The position numbers and the translations under genes were made by a program. Under the pieces are notes generated by a model. That model ran no database searches and was not told the origin of the DNA. It saw only the letters and a list, made by a program, of their open reading frames with translations. A stretch of DNA of 64,000 nucleotides. Source: Leptodactylus fallax (taxonomy: Eukaryota > Chordata > Amphibia > Anura > Leptodactylidae). The stretch covers positions 3,100,001-3,164,000 of the forward strand of contig CAMRHE010000197.1 in assembly GCA_947044405.1 (NCBI GenBank). Direction: 5' to 3'. Position 1 is the stretch's first letter; each line of letters starts with the position of its first letter. Shown piece after piece: positions 11,408 to 20,880 of the stretch.

Positions 11408-11950
11408 TATAAAATGTTGATAAATTAGTATTAAACTCATTTTTTTTTTTCTCTTAAAAACCTTTAAAACACCAATTTAGGTTCAAACAATAGAAATTAT
11501 TAAGCAACATTTTGGTTTAAGTAATATATTCTAGAAATACATACAGTATCTAAGACCATTTTGATTTTCAGCGCTGCATATATACCCTTAAAAAAATCTG
11601 CATGAATTAATGACATGTAAAAAGGTCGACTCTCCATTTACTAAGGAGATGTTGACATCTTAAATATGTTTCCACTTAAATGCAAAAAAGAAGGCTTTTT
11701 ATTATAGCAATTCTGAAACCAATATATAGGAAGAATATTTGAATACATAAAATTAAATTAATTTACAAAGATTAATCTTCTGTTGAGGCTGAAAGTTCCT
11801 TAGATGCTGGAAGTTTAAGAATATACTAGATATTTAAGGACTAAAGAGTAGTGTAGTTTATGAATCCCAGTGTTTTTAGGCAGCAGATTATTTTTCTGTA
11901 TAATGTGAATAAATTTTCCTTTTACATTTGTAAATAATATTTCTTATAAA
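11408..11950. other. AT-rich spacer between transposons
   Basis: No gene or named repeat is visible; the stretch is AT-rich with several short poly-A runs. It separates Tc1-A from the MITE at 11951. Confidence 0.5.
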
Positions 11951-12246
11951 CAATGGGGCAGATTTATGAAGACTGGCGTTACTGATACCCCCAGAGCATG
12001 CCTCCTCATAAATTAGGCACGCCCTCCCACCTCGCTATGTCCCTTAGGGAAAATGCATCCCAGCTTGGAGCTGGCGTACATCACCCCCATCATTTACGCC
12101 AGATTTCTGGTGTAAATAATGATAAATCTGGAGAGCCCATTCCTTTTCAGGGTAGTGGTGAAGGAGATGGAGAAGTATAAAAGTCACAATTTTTTTCTGC
12201 AAAACGTTGAAAACTGGCATACAAGTCATAATAAATCTGCACCATT
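11951..12246. mobile_element. MITE with GGGGCAGATTTAT ends
   Basis: The left end reads AATGGGGCAGATTTATGAAG and the right end is its inverse, ATAATAAATCTGCACCATT, about 290 bp apart. The middle carries paired TCTGGTGTAAATAATGATAA-type blocks, giving a foldback look. There is no ORF. This is a non-autonomous DNA element; its superfamily is not clear to me. Confidence 0.65.
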
Positions 12247-12682
12247 ATGTTCTGATATCACAGTCTGACAAAGATGTGCAGCATTATACAGTGCCTTGCG
12301 AAAGTATTCGGCCCCCTTGAACTTTTCAACCTTTTGTCACATTTCAGGCTTCAAACATAAAGATATAAAATTTTCATTTTTTTTGGTGAAGAATCAACAA
12401 CAAGTGGGACACAGTTGTAAAGTGGAACAAAATGTATTGGTTATTTTAAACTTTTGTAAAAAATAAAAAACTGAAAAGTGCGGCGTGCAATATTATTCGG
12501 CCCCTTTACTTTCAGAGCAGCAAACTCACTCCAGAAGTTCAGTGAGGATCTCTGAATGATCCAATGTTGTCCTAAATGACTGATGATGATAAATATAATC
12601 CACCTGTGTGTAATCAAGTCTCCGTATAAATGCACCTGCTCTGTGATAGTCTCAGAGTTCTGTTTAAAGTGCAGAGAGCATC

Positions 12683-13702
12683 ATGAAGACCAAGGAACAC
12701 ACCAGGCAGGTCCGTGATACTGTTGTGGAGAAGTTTAAAGCCGGGTTTGGATACAAAAAGATTTCCCAAACTTTAAACATCCCAAGGAGCACTGTGCAAG
12801 CAATCATATTGAAATGGAAGGAGTATCAGACCACTGCAAATCTACCAAGACCTGGCCGTCCCTCTAACCTTTCATCTCAAACAAGGAGAAGACTGATCAG
12901 AGATGCAGCCAAGAGGCCCATGATCACTCTGGATGAACTGCAGAGATCTACAGCTGAGGTGGGAGAGTCTGTCCATAGGACAACAATCAGTCGTACACTG
13001 GACAAATCTGGCCTTTATGGAAGAGTGGCAAGAAGAAAGCCATTTCTCAAAGATATCCATAAAAAGTCTCGTTTAAAGTTTGCCACAAGCCACCTGGGAG
13101 ACACACCAAACATGTGGAAGAAGGTGCTCTGGTCAGATGAAACCAAAATCGAACTTTTTGTCCATAATGCAAAACGATATGTTTGGCGTAAAAGCAACAC
13201 AGCTCATCACCCTGAACACACCATCCCCACTGTCAAACATGGTGGTGGCAGCATCATGATTTGGGCCTGCTTTTCTTCAGCAGGGACAGGGAAGATGGTT
13301 GAAATTGATGGGAAGATGGATGGAGCCAAATACAGGACCAGTCTGGAAGAAAACCTGTTGGAGTCTGCAAAAGACCTGAGACTGGGACGGAGATTTATCT
13401 TCCCACAAGACAATGATCCCAAACATAAAGCAAAATCTACAATGGAATGGTTCACAAATAAACATATCCAGGTGTTAGAATGGCCAAGTCAAAGTCCAGA
13501 CCTGAATCCAATCGAGAATCTGTGGAAAGAGCTGAAAACTGCTGTTCACAAATGCTCTCCATCCAACCTCACTGAGCTCAAGCTGTTTTCCAAGGAAGAA
13601 TGGGCAAGAATTTCAGTCTCTCGATGTGCAAAACTGATAGAGACATACCCCAAGCGACTTGCAGCTGTAATCGCAGCAAAAGGTGGTGCTACAAAGTATT
13701 AA
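12683..13702 (+). CDS. Tc1-family transposase, open 339-codon frame
   Basis: Complete Tc1 transposase of the expected size (about 340 aa). It begins MKTKEHTRQVRDTVVEKF; paired helix-turn-helix motifs (KAGFGYKKISQTLNIPRST) are followed by an AT-hook-like GRPSNLSSQTRRR linker, a nuclear-localisation-type basic stretch (RVARRKPFLKDIHKKSR) and the DDE core: SDETKIE near residue 152, QDNDPKHKAKS near 245 and NPIENLWKELK near 280. It ends in AAKGGATKY. No stop or frameshift is present, so the protein may still be made, and it could in principle act on related copies in trans; its own right end is disturbed by the LTR at 13732. Compare 3192-4208, where the start codon is lost. Confidence 0.95.
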   Translation: MKTKEHTRQVRDTVVEKFKAGFGYKKISQTLNIPRSTVQAIILKWKEYQTTANLPRPGRPSNLSSQTRRRLIRDAAKRPMITLDELQRSTAEVGESVHRTTISRTLDKSGLYGRVARRKPFLKDIHKKSRLKFATSHLGDTPNMWKKVLWSDETKIELFVHNAKRYVWRKSNTAHHPEHTIPTVKHGGGSIMIWACFSSAGTGKMVEIDGKMDGAKYRTSLEENLLESAKDLRLGRRFIFPQDNDPKHKAKSTMEWFTNKHIQVLEWPSQSPDLNPIENLWKELKTAVHKCSPSNLTELKLFSKEEWARISVSRCAKLIETYPKRLAAVIAAKGGATKY

Positions 13703-13731
13703 CTTAAGGGGGCCAAATAATTTGGCACGCC

Positions 13732-14386
13732 TGTAACGTCTCTGCCTGTTCGGGTCTCGGCGCCACCCTCCGCTCGCACGCTGTGGCAAAGGAGGCGTGT
13801 TCGGTTTGATTCTTTGTGTAAGTTTCTTGTTGCTCAGTCTGAACATGGTCCTAGATAATTTAATGGATTTCCGGCCACACCCGTGTTCTGAGCATTTCTC
13901 TCTGGACTGCATGGAGTTAATCTCTTCCTGGCCTGAGTGATTGACAGCCTGTGTACCTATCAGGTCTGGGGCTGGTCCCAGACTTTCTATAAACAGGTTG
14001 TCAGCCCTCACATGGTCGCCGGTTATTGCACTGTCTTTGCCTGCTCTCCTTGTTATTTCCCTTACCACTTTGTTACTTGATTCTCTGACCCTTTGGCTTG
14101 CCTTTTGACTATTCTCTTGGATTTTGACTTTGTACAGCATTGCTTGTTTGTTACCGACCCCTTGGCTTGCTCACTTTGCTTCTGTGTTTGTTTTGTCTTG
14201 TCCTGTTCTGTGTGTCACTTACCCAGTATAGGGCTTGTCTTCTAGTTGTCCTTTTACCGTTTAGGGTAACTGAGGCAATAGGAAGGGACAGTGGCTGGGG
14301 TGAGATTAGGGCTCACTTGTCTCTGTCCTTCCTCCCAGACCCCTGCAGTGTGTCAGGGTATTGCTACATTTGGCAAGACCCTTACA
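13732..14386 (+). mobile_element. Solo LTR, family S1 copy 1
   Basis: A 655-bp LTR starting TGTAACGTCTCTG and ending CCCTTACA, so the tips are inverted (TGTAA/TTACA). It is flanked by the 5-bp duplication ACGCC (13727-13731 and 14387-14391) inside Tc1-B. Two more copies of the family are at 29205-29858 (minus) and 59384-60055 (plus). There is no internal region, so it arose by LTR-LTR recombination. The 5-bp duplication and TG...CA ends fit a Ty3/Gypsy-type element; the parent is not in this window. Confidence 0.92.
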
Positions 14387-14631
14387 ACGCCCCACTTTTC
14401 AGTTTTTTATTTTTTACAAAAGTTTAAAATATCCAATAAATTTCATTCCACTTCACGATTGTGTCCCACTTGTTGTTGATTCTTCACCAAAAAATTAAAA
14501 TTTTATATCCTTATGTTTGAAGCCTGAAATGTGGCAAAAGGTTGAAACGTTCAAGGGGGCCGAATACTTTCGCAAGGCACTGAATAGGCCCTGTTTCTCT
14601 CAAAGAATCTACCGCACATTACTTTTGAATG

Positions 14632-15092
14632 CAGGGCAATTTTAATACATTAGGGGGCCCTGTTCAAAACCTTGTAAGTGGCCCCCGCATATAATTTTAT
14701 TTCCCATAACTTGCCCCCTCATAAGACCCCCTGCCCACTCAGCCATCACCCAAAAAAACAAAAAACAAAGAATACTCACCTAATCGCCTTCCCATGGACC
14801 TGCAGGCTCCAGCTGTAATGATGTCAGTGGCTCGGCAGTCATTGCGCTTCCCTTCCCAGACATCACAAGCCAAAGATAGAATAATGGAGCACAGAACTGT
14901 ATAGCTCCATGTTCCACTATTGTATTCAAACTCTGTGTCCTAAGGATGAAATCACTGACTGCCGACCATTACAGCAGGACAGCACCCAAAATGCAGGACT
15001 GTCCCACTCAATCCGGGGCGGTTGAGGGAGTCCCCCTCAACCATAGGGCCCAGTGTGGATGCACCGTTGGCCCTATGATTAAAGTGACCCTG
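14632..15092. mobile_element. hAT-like MITE with CAGGGC/CCCTG ends
   Basis: The left end reads CAGGGCAATTTTAATACATT and the right end TATGATTAAAGTGACCCTG. The inner blocks GGGGGCCCTGTTCAA and GGGCCCAGTGTGGATG also correspond to the copy at 15532-16580. Short imperfect ends and no ORF suggest a non-autonomous hAT-type element. Confidence 0.55.
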
Positions 15093-15531
15093 TTTGTAGG
15101 AAGTTCCTTCTACTTTTCCCACCACTGAGGAGTCATGAAGTAATTTCTCTGTTTAACTCCTTAATGACCGTTTCACACGGCGAGGGGGGCGCTGTAGGGT
15201 TCCCATGCATATGACATAGAAAGCCACATGTGGCAGAATAAAGCAATTAGTGGCCAACATAGAAAGTTTAAGACAACTTAATCCCAGAGCAAAAGAAAAC
15301 AAGTCCATATAGAAGAATCCTAGTGTCATTTACTGTATGGCCTACCAGATTAAAGATCACCTGATATCAAGTGCACTGGCATCAAAGAAGGGTGAAAGCA
15401 TGATAAAAGGGTTTTTCCCTTGTAAAAAAAAAATGTGAAATATGTCACAATGTCAAACCAAAAAAAAAGGCTGTGCTTTCCATTCTTGGGTTAATAAAGA
15501 ATATCAAATACAACAGATGATTCATTGTGTT
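15093..15531. other. Spacer without recognisable feature
   Basis: About 440 bases of unremarkable sequence with a poly-A run near 15426. No gene, repeat end or hairpin of note is seen. Confidence 0.45.
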
Positions 15532-16580
15532 CAGGGCCGTTTTAACACATTGGTGGGCCCAGTGCAAAGCTTTCATAAGTGCCCCCCCCCCATCACCACC
15601 TGCTATTATACCCATCTGAAAGCTGCCAAAAACTGGGATTTTATATGGTGACATTCAATGGGTGAAAATGTGTTATCTGACTGATGGAATTTTCCGCCTG
15701 ACAGAAATGTTTTATACGTTCATGTCTAGTGATAATTGTAATTGCTATTATTTTAGCGTGTAATGGATATCGGTGTATCATGTATGGACAGGACAGGGAA
15801 AAAATGTAAACTTTATTGATGACTTTGTGTATGTGTTGTGTATGTGTTGGTGCAACTCTTTTGGCACTGCGACCTGGACGATGGTAAACGTCTGGGTCAC
15901 AGCGGCACTAATTTCCTGGTTATATTCAGAGGGGTATTATAGAAGAATACCCCTCTAGTAAGGCTCAGAGGGGTATTACATTATACCTTTATGTGACAGT
16001 ATAGTATGCTCTCTGATAGATGGAAGAGGGGATAACATGGATAGAAGTACATGCTACCACCCCCCTGGGGTCACATCCAGATTATGCACAGACAATGATG
16101 AGTTAACATTGTCTGTGCAGTCTGCAGATCCTCTCCCCCCCCCCCTTCCTTATTCATGCATTCATTTAAGATGCTGCCTGAGGCAGGAGTGGGGGGGGGG
16201 GCACTTTAGAGCCCCATATCTCAGGACCTGTTAGGGCTATGAAGATCAACCTGGATTCATTTTAAAGAATCTCCCTCTCCTACCACACAAAAATAATAAT
16301 AATAAAAAAAAAAAAAAAAAAAACACACACTCTCACCTCTCCTCGCTCCCCTGCTGTCTGGGTCCAGAGTCTTCAAGGAGCTGTAGGCGTGATGTAAGTG
16401 ACGTTATCACATTGCGCCTGCAGCTCCTGGGGAAGAATAATGAAGCAGGGAGCAGAGAGCTGGGGCAGCCCGGAATGGCGGGACAGCATACACAGGACTG
16501 TCACGCTGTCCCAACGAGGCCCCCTCTACCATTGGGCCCAGTGCAAGTGCACCGTTGGCCCTATGGTGAAAGCGGCCCTG
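15532..16580. mobile_element. Longer hAT-like element, CAGGGCCG/CGGCCCTG ends
   Basis: The ends are CAGGGCCGTTTTAACACATT and TATGGTGAAAGCGGCCCTG, an 8-bp perfect inverted tip with imperfect extension. It is 1049 bp, has no transposase frame, and holds a perfect small hairpin (AGAGGGGTATT / AATACCCCTCT, 15928-15956), C- and G-runs near 16134-16144 and 16190-16200, and a poly-A run at 16304-16323. It is a non-autonomous relative of 14632-15092, inserted just before the Penelope relic. Confidence 0.6.
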
Positions 16581-16589
16581 ATTGTGTTA

Positions 16590-16930
16590 GTAGACATGTG
16601 CTGTATATGCTGAAGTGTAGTTGCAGTTTACAGTATGTGGGTCGCACTGGACGCAAGCTAAAATCATTTAATAATGAACATGTGAAAAATATAAAAAAAA
16701 AAGTTTAATGTCTCATAGTGTGTGTATACACTTTAAGAATGTACATAATAAAAGCATGATGGAACTTAAGAGGATGGGAATATGTAAACTGGAAAATCAT
16801 TGGAGAAGTGGAGATGTGATAAGACCAGAAGGAGACAGAATACGTCTATTTACCTGATACTATGGCCCCGAAGGACATAAATATGGAATTTGATTTTAAC
16901 TACTATATAGGATTGCTCTATTTTGTTATT
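16590..16930 (+). pseudogene. Penelope-like element relic, GIY-YIG endonuclease end
   Basis: Translating the plus strand gives YMLKCSCSLQYVGRTGRKLK, the signature of the GIY-YIG endonuclease at the C-terminus of Penelope-like retroelement proteins (Y..KC.C..QYVGRT.R). Downstream pieces continue the alignment in shifting frames: EHVKNIKKK, then ENHWRSGDVIR and LPDTMAPKDINMEF, which fit the usual W..GD..R and TLAP.GLN..F ends of that domain. There are several stops and frame changes, so this is dead. The reverse transcriptase part is not present; the hAT-like element ends 10 bp upstream. Confidence 0.7.
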
Positions 16931-17149
16931 GCGTAATCTTACCATAGAAGAATGTGTTCTGCTCTTCCTGGTATTGGGTAATAACAGGAATTGCATATTG
17001 CTTGTTTCCCATGAACCTTTGCACAATACAAGAGAAATAAGCACTCATACATCGCTATGTCTCCCTAATGACACAGCATCTTCTTGAACATGGTCTATAG
17101 TAATTCATTTGGCCATTTAGTAATTTTGCACTGTGGGAAAAGAACTTTG

Positions 17150-17809
17150 AGGGTATGTTCACACGGAGTGTTTTTCAGGCTGAAAAAATCTGCTACAGGA
17201 ATTAGGAAATGGTTTTTTGACACGTTTTTTACAGGATGTGGATTTTGTTGTGTTTTTTGTTGCGTTTTTGCCTCGTTTTTTTGCTCCACTACACTTTATG
17301 GACCTGGAAACTTCCCTTTAAAAAAACACTTGTGATTTTTGATGTGTTTTTTGCAAAAAACACATCTAAGGCTGAGGCCCCAAGTTGTGGAAACTCAGAT
17401 TTTTTTGTTGCAGATTTTGTTGCGGTTTTTGAGCCAAAGCTAGTAGTGGATTGAACAGAAGGTAGAAGCATAAGTACTTCTTATATATTTCCATTCCTTT
17501 TGCATCCACTCTTGGCTTTGGCTCAAAAAAACACGACAAAAAAAGCTGCGTTTCCGCAACATGGGGCCTTAACCTAAAACTTTTTTCTCCCACCATTGCT
17601 TTCTATGGGTTTTTCAAGGCGGAATCCGCCTGAAGATAGGTCATGTCACTTTTTTTTTCCCTCTGGCTGAAAAAAAAAATCAGCTATAAGAAAAAACACT
17701 GCTATGTACTCCCATTGAAATGAATGGGAGGAGTTTTTTGGGCGGCTTTGGGGGGGGCGGATTCCGCCTCAAAATCAGCCAGCAAAAAACTCTGTGTGAA
17801 CATACCCTT
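17150..17809. mobile_element. MITE with GGGTATGTTCACAC ends, holding a second MITE
   Basis: The outer tips are an inverted pair: GGGTATGTTCACACGGAGTG at 17151 and AACTCTGTGTGAACATACCC ending at 17808. Inside, at about 17368-17577, lies a second foldback unit whose borders read AAGGCTGAGGCCCCAAGTTG and CAACATGGGGCCTTAACCT, the family complete at 51405-51676. The interior is rich in TTTTTTG/AAAAAC runs. No coding capacity is seen. Confidence 0.65.
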
Positions 17810-17933
17810 AAACAGTGCTGCCCTATGCTGTGCATGTTTGGTAAAGAGAGTAATCTATACTAATGGGAACTATATCCATTTTGGATAGGTATGAAAATAT
17901 CACATTAATATGAACTAAGATTATGGTATACTG

Positions 17934-18436
17934 CAGGGGTAGGCAACCTTTTTTGTTTGTCGTGCCGATTTTAATAAAAAAAAAAAATCAAAGATGAGGT
18001 CCTCGGAGTGCCGGTCAATAATTGTAAGGCTGACGACACCTACACTAAAGTCATATACCACAAACCATAACACAGAAGTGCTCCCACAAGATGCTTTAGG
18101 ACGCATGCGTTCACTGCTGTTTCCCGAGACACACCTGTACTTTCCCATTAGAAGCAATGAAAATACATGTCCAGCCCCTAATTAGTGGTAAATGTATATG
18201 TCTAGGAGCACCGTATGGGAGCATCCTTAGGGTGGTGACACACTATATCTAGATGCAGCTATATTCTTAGGCCACTAGTACTTTTACTTCGATGTAAAGC
18301 TGCGTTTTTACACAAAAAAACAAACAAACAGTTTTTTGTGCAAAAACACACCAATATACAGAATAGTGTCCCATAGTGGCCCCTTCACACGGTATATGTC
18401 CCATAGTGGCCCTTGCACACAGTATAATGTTCCATA
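17934..18436. mobile_element. Partial hAT-like repeat with CAGGGGTAGGCAACC end
   Basis: It starts CAGGGGTAGGCAACCTTTTT at 17934, a hAT-type tip. The body (GAGGTCCTCGGAGTGCCGGT to CACACTATATCTAGATGCAG) is the inverse of 52720-53115, so the two are copies of one family in opposite orientation. About three units of the ATAGTGGCCC minisatellite follow (18355-18436), and then DIRS-like sequence begins. Confidence 0.6.
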
Positions 18437-19140
18437 GCAGACCCTCCACAGATGGAACCTTCTCCTGCACGGTCTGTTTCTCCTGGGGACACCTCTGACT
18501 TTGACTTGGAGCATCAGTTAGGCACATCTATATTCGCTTCTATGCAGGAGCTCATCCGTGTGGTCAGGTGCACTCTACATATCTCAGAGGACCAAGATCC
18601 TACTTCTCAAAAGAACATCTCCTTCCACCACAGTCATCCATCCCTTGGACAAGGGGGCGGATTTCGTAGTGGCTGGTTCCTCTCTGCAGCCTTCCTTTCC
18701 TGCCTCTTTGGTCCAGGAAAAACAGGCCTTGCTGACCCAACAGTTCCAGAAGGGTCTCTCCAATGAAGCCCCCTTCTCCAGGACAACCAGCTGCTCATCT
18801 CTCAAATCCTGAATGCTTCCAAGTATCTGTGCAATGTTCCCTGGAAGCAGCTCATTGTTTTGCCAACGCAGTGGCAGCCGCCATATTGCTTGGATCCTCT
18901 AAGAAGGCGGTTGTGGCTCTTCCCTTCTCTCGGAATGAACAGGGCCGGCTTTTTGGTAAAGGCTTAGAATAGCTCATCTCTGAAGCTAAAGGGGGAAAAA
19001 AGCTTTCTCCTCCCCTAGAGGCTCCTAAGTGCCAGCCACCCTGCTCCAGCCGGTTTAGCGTTTTTCATTACTTTTGTGGTTCCAGCTCTCGCTCCGGAGG
19101 ACAGTTTTCCCGGAACCCATGCTCCTACTACTGTGATTCT
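18437..19140 (+). pseudogene. DIRS element (DIRS-a), gag-like remnant
   Basis: The stretch translates in broken frames as a DIRS-type gag: an acidic N-terminus (PSPARSVSPGDTSDFDLEHQ), then LLISQILNASKYLCN and the Ala-rich block after it, and KKLSPPLEAPKCQPP. It sits upstream of the reverse transcriptase part of the same element (20881 on), in the same orientation. Several frame changes make it non-functional. The assignment rests on position and weak motif resemblance. Confidence 0.5.
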
Positions 19141-20005
19141 CCAAACATAAAACCTACCCCAAAAATAAGCCCTAGCTAGATTTTCCAGGTTTTTTGGTGT
19201 AGACTTGAAATATAAGCGCCACTGCAAAAATAAGCCTTAGCTAGTTTAACCCCTTCCTGACATCTGCCGTGCGCTTACAGCGGATACCAGGTCCTTAAAG
19301 ATTGCGGCCGCTCTGCTGCAGAGTGGCTACCATAGCTACCGTGTCGGGTCTCTGCGGTAATGTACAGTGGAGACCCAGAGTTAATGCCAGCAATCAGTGT
19401 CTACTCTGATCGCGAGCATTGTTGAGTGTGCCAGTCCGTGACCGCCCCCCCAAATCCACCCACCAAAGCAGAGCAACTATCCCCTTAGTACCTTTCTTGT
19501 TGCAGGTCAGCTCACGCACGGTGAGACCTGCGGGAGCCGACCGGTTCCTTTGACAGCCTTATGAAGGCTCTCAGGCCTGTAATAGGAATATTACTATTGA
19601 GGCTGCAGATGATTGCAGGTTCAAGCCCGCTAGAAGGGGTTGATAGTAAAAAAAAAAAAAAAAATTAAAGTTAATATATTAAAAAAAACAAAATAATAAA
19701 AGTTCAAGCCCTCCCCCCCACACACTTTCACTAGAATACATGTGAAACACATACACATTAGGTATCCCTGTGTCTGAAAACGCCCGCTCTACAAAAAAAA
19801 TAAAAAATAAAAAAATCAAATGTACCGAACTGCCGTTTTTTCACTGTTTCACCTCTGATAAAAATTTAAATAAAAAGCGATCAAATGTGTGATTGTTGTT
19901 CATGGAAAAAATTAAGACCTACCCTGAAAATAAGCCCTAGCTGTTTTTTTCTGAGAAAAAAATATTATAAGACCCTGTCTTATTTTCAGAGAAACACGGT
20001 AGCCC
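19141..20005. mobile_element. Inserted repeat with AAAATAAGCCCTAGCT blocks
   Basis: It interrupts DIRS-a. Near the left edge is CCCCAAAAATAAGCCCTAGC and near the right edge CCTGAAAATAAGCCCTAGCT plus GTCTTATTTTCAGAGAAACAC. It contains poly-A runs at 19650-19664 and 19800-19815. Non-coding; likely a non-autonomous DNA element, with exact borders not resolved. Confidence 0.5.
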
Positions 20006-20149
20006 TCTTTCAAGCCCAGACCTTTCTTACAGTCCCACACCAAGTCCTCCATGCCTTCCTCTTCCTCCTCTGCCTGGGATCTTCCCCAGGCTATCTCCAC
20101 TCTTTAGCGGCAGGTCATCATTGTCCCCGTCCCTGCTTCAGAGTGTTTC
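20006..20149 (+). pseudogene. DIRS-a fragment between two insertions
   Basis: A short stretch in which the translation resembles the region before the DIRS reverse transcriptase (QVIIVPVPASE, like the conserved IIPVP step preceding the palm). It is bordered by the repeat at 19141-20005 and the MITE at 20150-20880, both of which interrupt the element. Confidence 0.5.
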
Positions 20150-20880
20150 TGTCAGTGGTGTAACTAGGTGTAATAGTGTGCGCAGGAATGCGGTTTGTGC
20201 GGGGGGGGGGGGGTTGGAGGTCTGCCACCAACCGCCCCCCCCCCAGACCACTTCCCTTGCACAAACCGCATTCCTGCGCTCACTATTATGCGCCATAGTG
20301 GTCCCTGCACACAGTATTATGCCCCATAGTGGCCCCTGCACACAGTATTATGCCCCATAGTGGCCCATGCACACAGTATTATATCCCATAGTGGCCCGTG
20401 CACACAGTATTATGCCCCATAGTGGCCCCTGCATACAGTATTATGGCCCATAGTGGCCCCTGCACACAGTATTATGCAGCATAGTGGCTTCTTCACATAG
20501 TATTATGCCCCATAGTGGACCACCCATGAATGATTACAGTATTATATTCTGGGGTCTTTTCAGACCCCAGAGTAAAATGATCAGAGACCCAGGAGATGAT
20601 ACAAACATAAAAAAACAATGCTACTTACCTCTCCCTGGCTCCGATACACTCCGGTGTGCTACTTCGGGCATCTTCAATGTTGGACCAGATCTCGCGTGAG
20701 CTAGGCTGGCGTCGCGATGCATAATGATGTTGGCTGACGTCTGGGACGTCACCAAACAGGCCTGAAGCCTGTCGGAGCGTAGGAGAGGTAAGTAACGTTG
20801 TTTTTTATGTTCGCTCACCTCCCCTGGGCCCCCGATCGTTATACTCCGGGGTCTGGAAACCCCGGCATTTATGCCCCTGG
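20150..20880. mobile_element. Foldback MITE with minisatellite core
   Basis: It interrupts DIRS-a. It starts with a hairpin (GTGCGCAGGAATGCGGTTTG and its inverse CAAACCGCATTCCTGCGC, about 20180-20280, around a G-run and C-run), followed by a 31-bp minisatellite (20282-20540) and a foldback unit (20586-20850) with arms AACATAAAAAAACAATGCTA and TAACGTTGTTTTTTATGTTC. It has a short internal hairpin, CTGGGGTCTTTTCAGACCCCAG, at about 20550-20573. No coding sequence. Confidence 0.6.
20282..20540. repeat. 31-bp minisatellite (CACAGTATTATGCCCCATAG type)
   Basis: About eight units of 31 bp reading roughly TATTATGCCCCATAGTGGCC then CCTGCACACAG. The same motif, in either orientation, recurs at 18355-18436, 52284-52712, 55228-55750 and, more loosely, 39745-39870 and 40795-40935. 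Confidence 0.85.

Larger units (their letters stand above)
12289..14582 (+). mobile_element. Tc1-like DNA transposon (Tc1-B), interrupted by a solo LTR
   Basis: Same family as Tc1-A. It starts CAGTGCCTTGCGAAAGTAT at 12289 after TA (12287-12288) and ends CGCAAGGCACTG at 14582; the right-hand TA is changed to AA. The transposase is on the plus strand. The right arm is split by a 655-bp solo LTR at 13732-14386, so the remaining transposon is about 1.64 kb. Confidence 0.93.

Noticed and set aside
20282..20540. Regular spaced repeats considered as a CRISPR-like array
   Set aside because: The units abut with no distinct spacers and the context is a eukaryotic MITE; it is a minisatellite.
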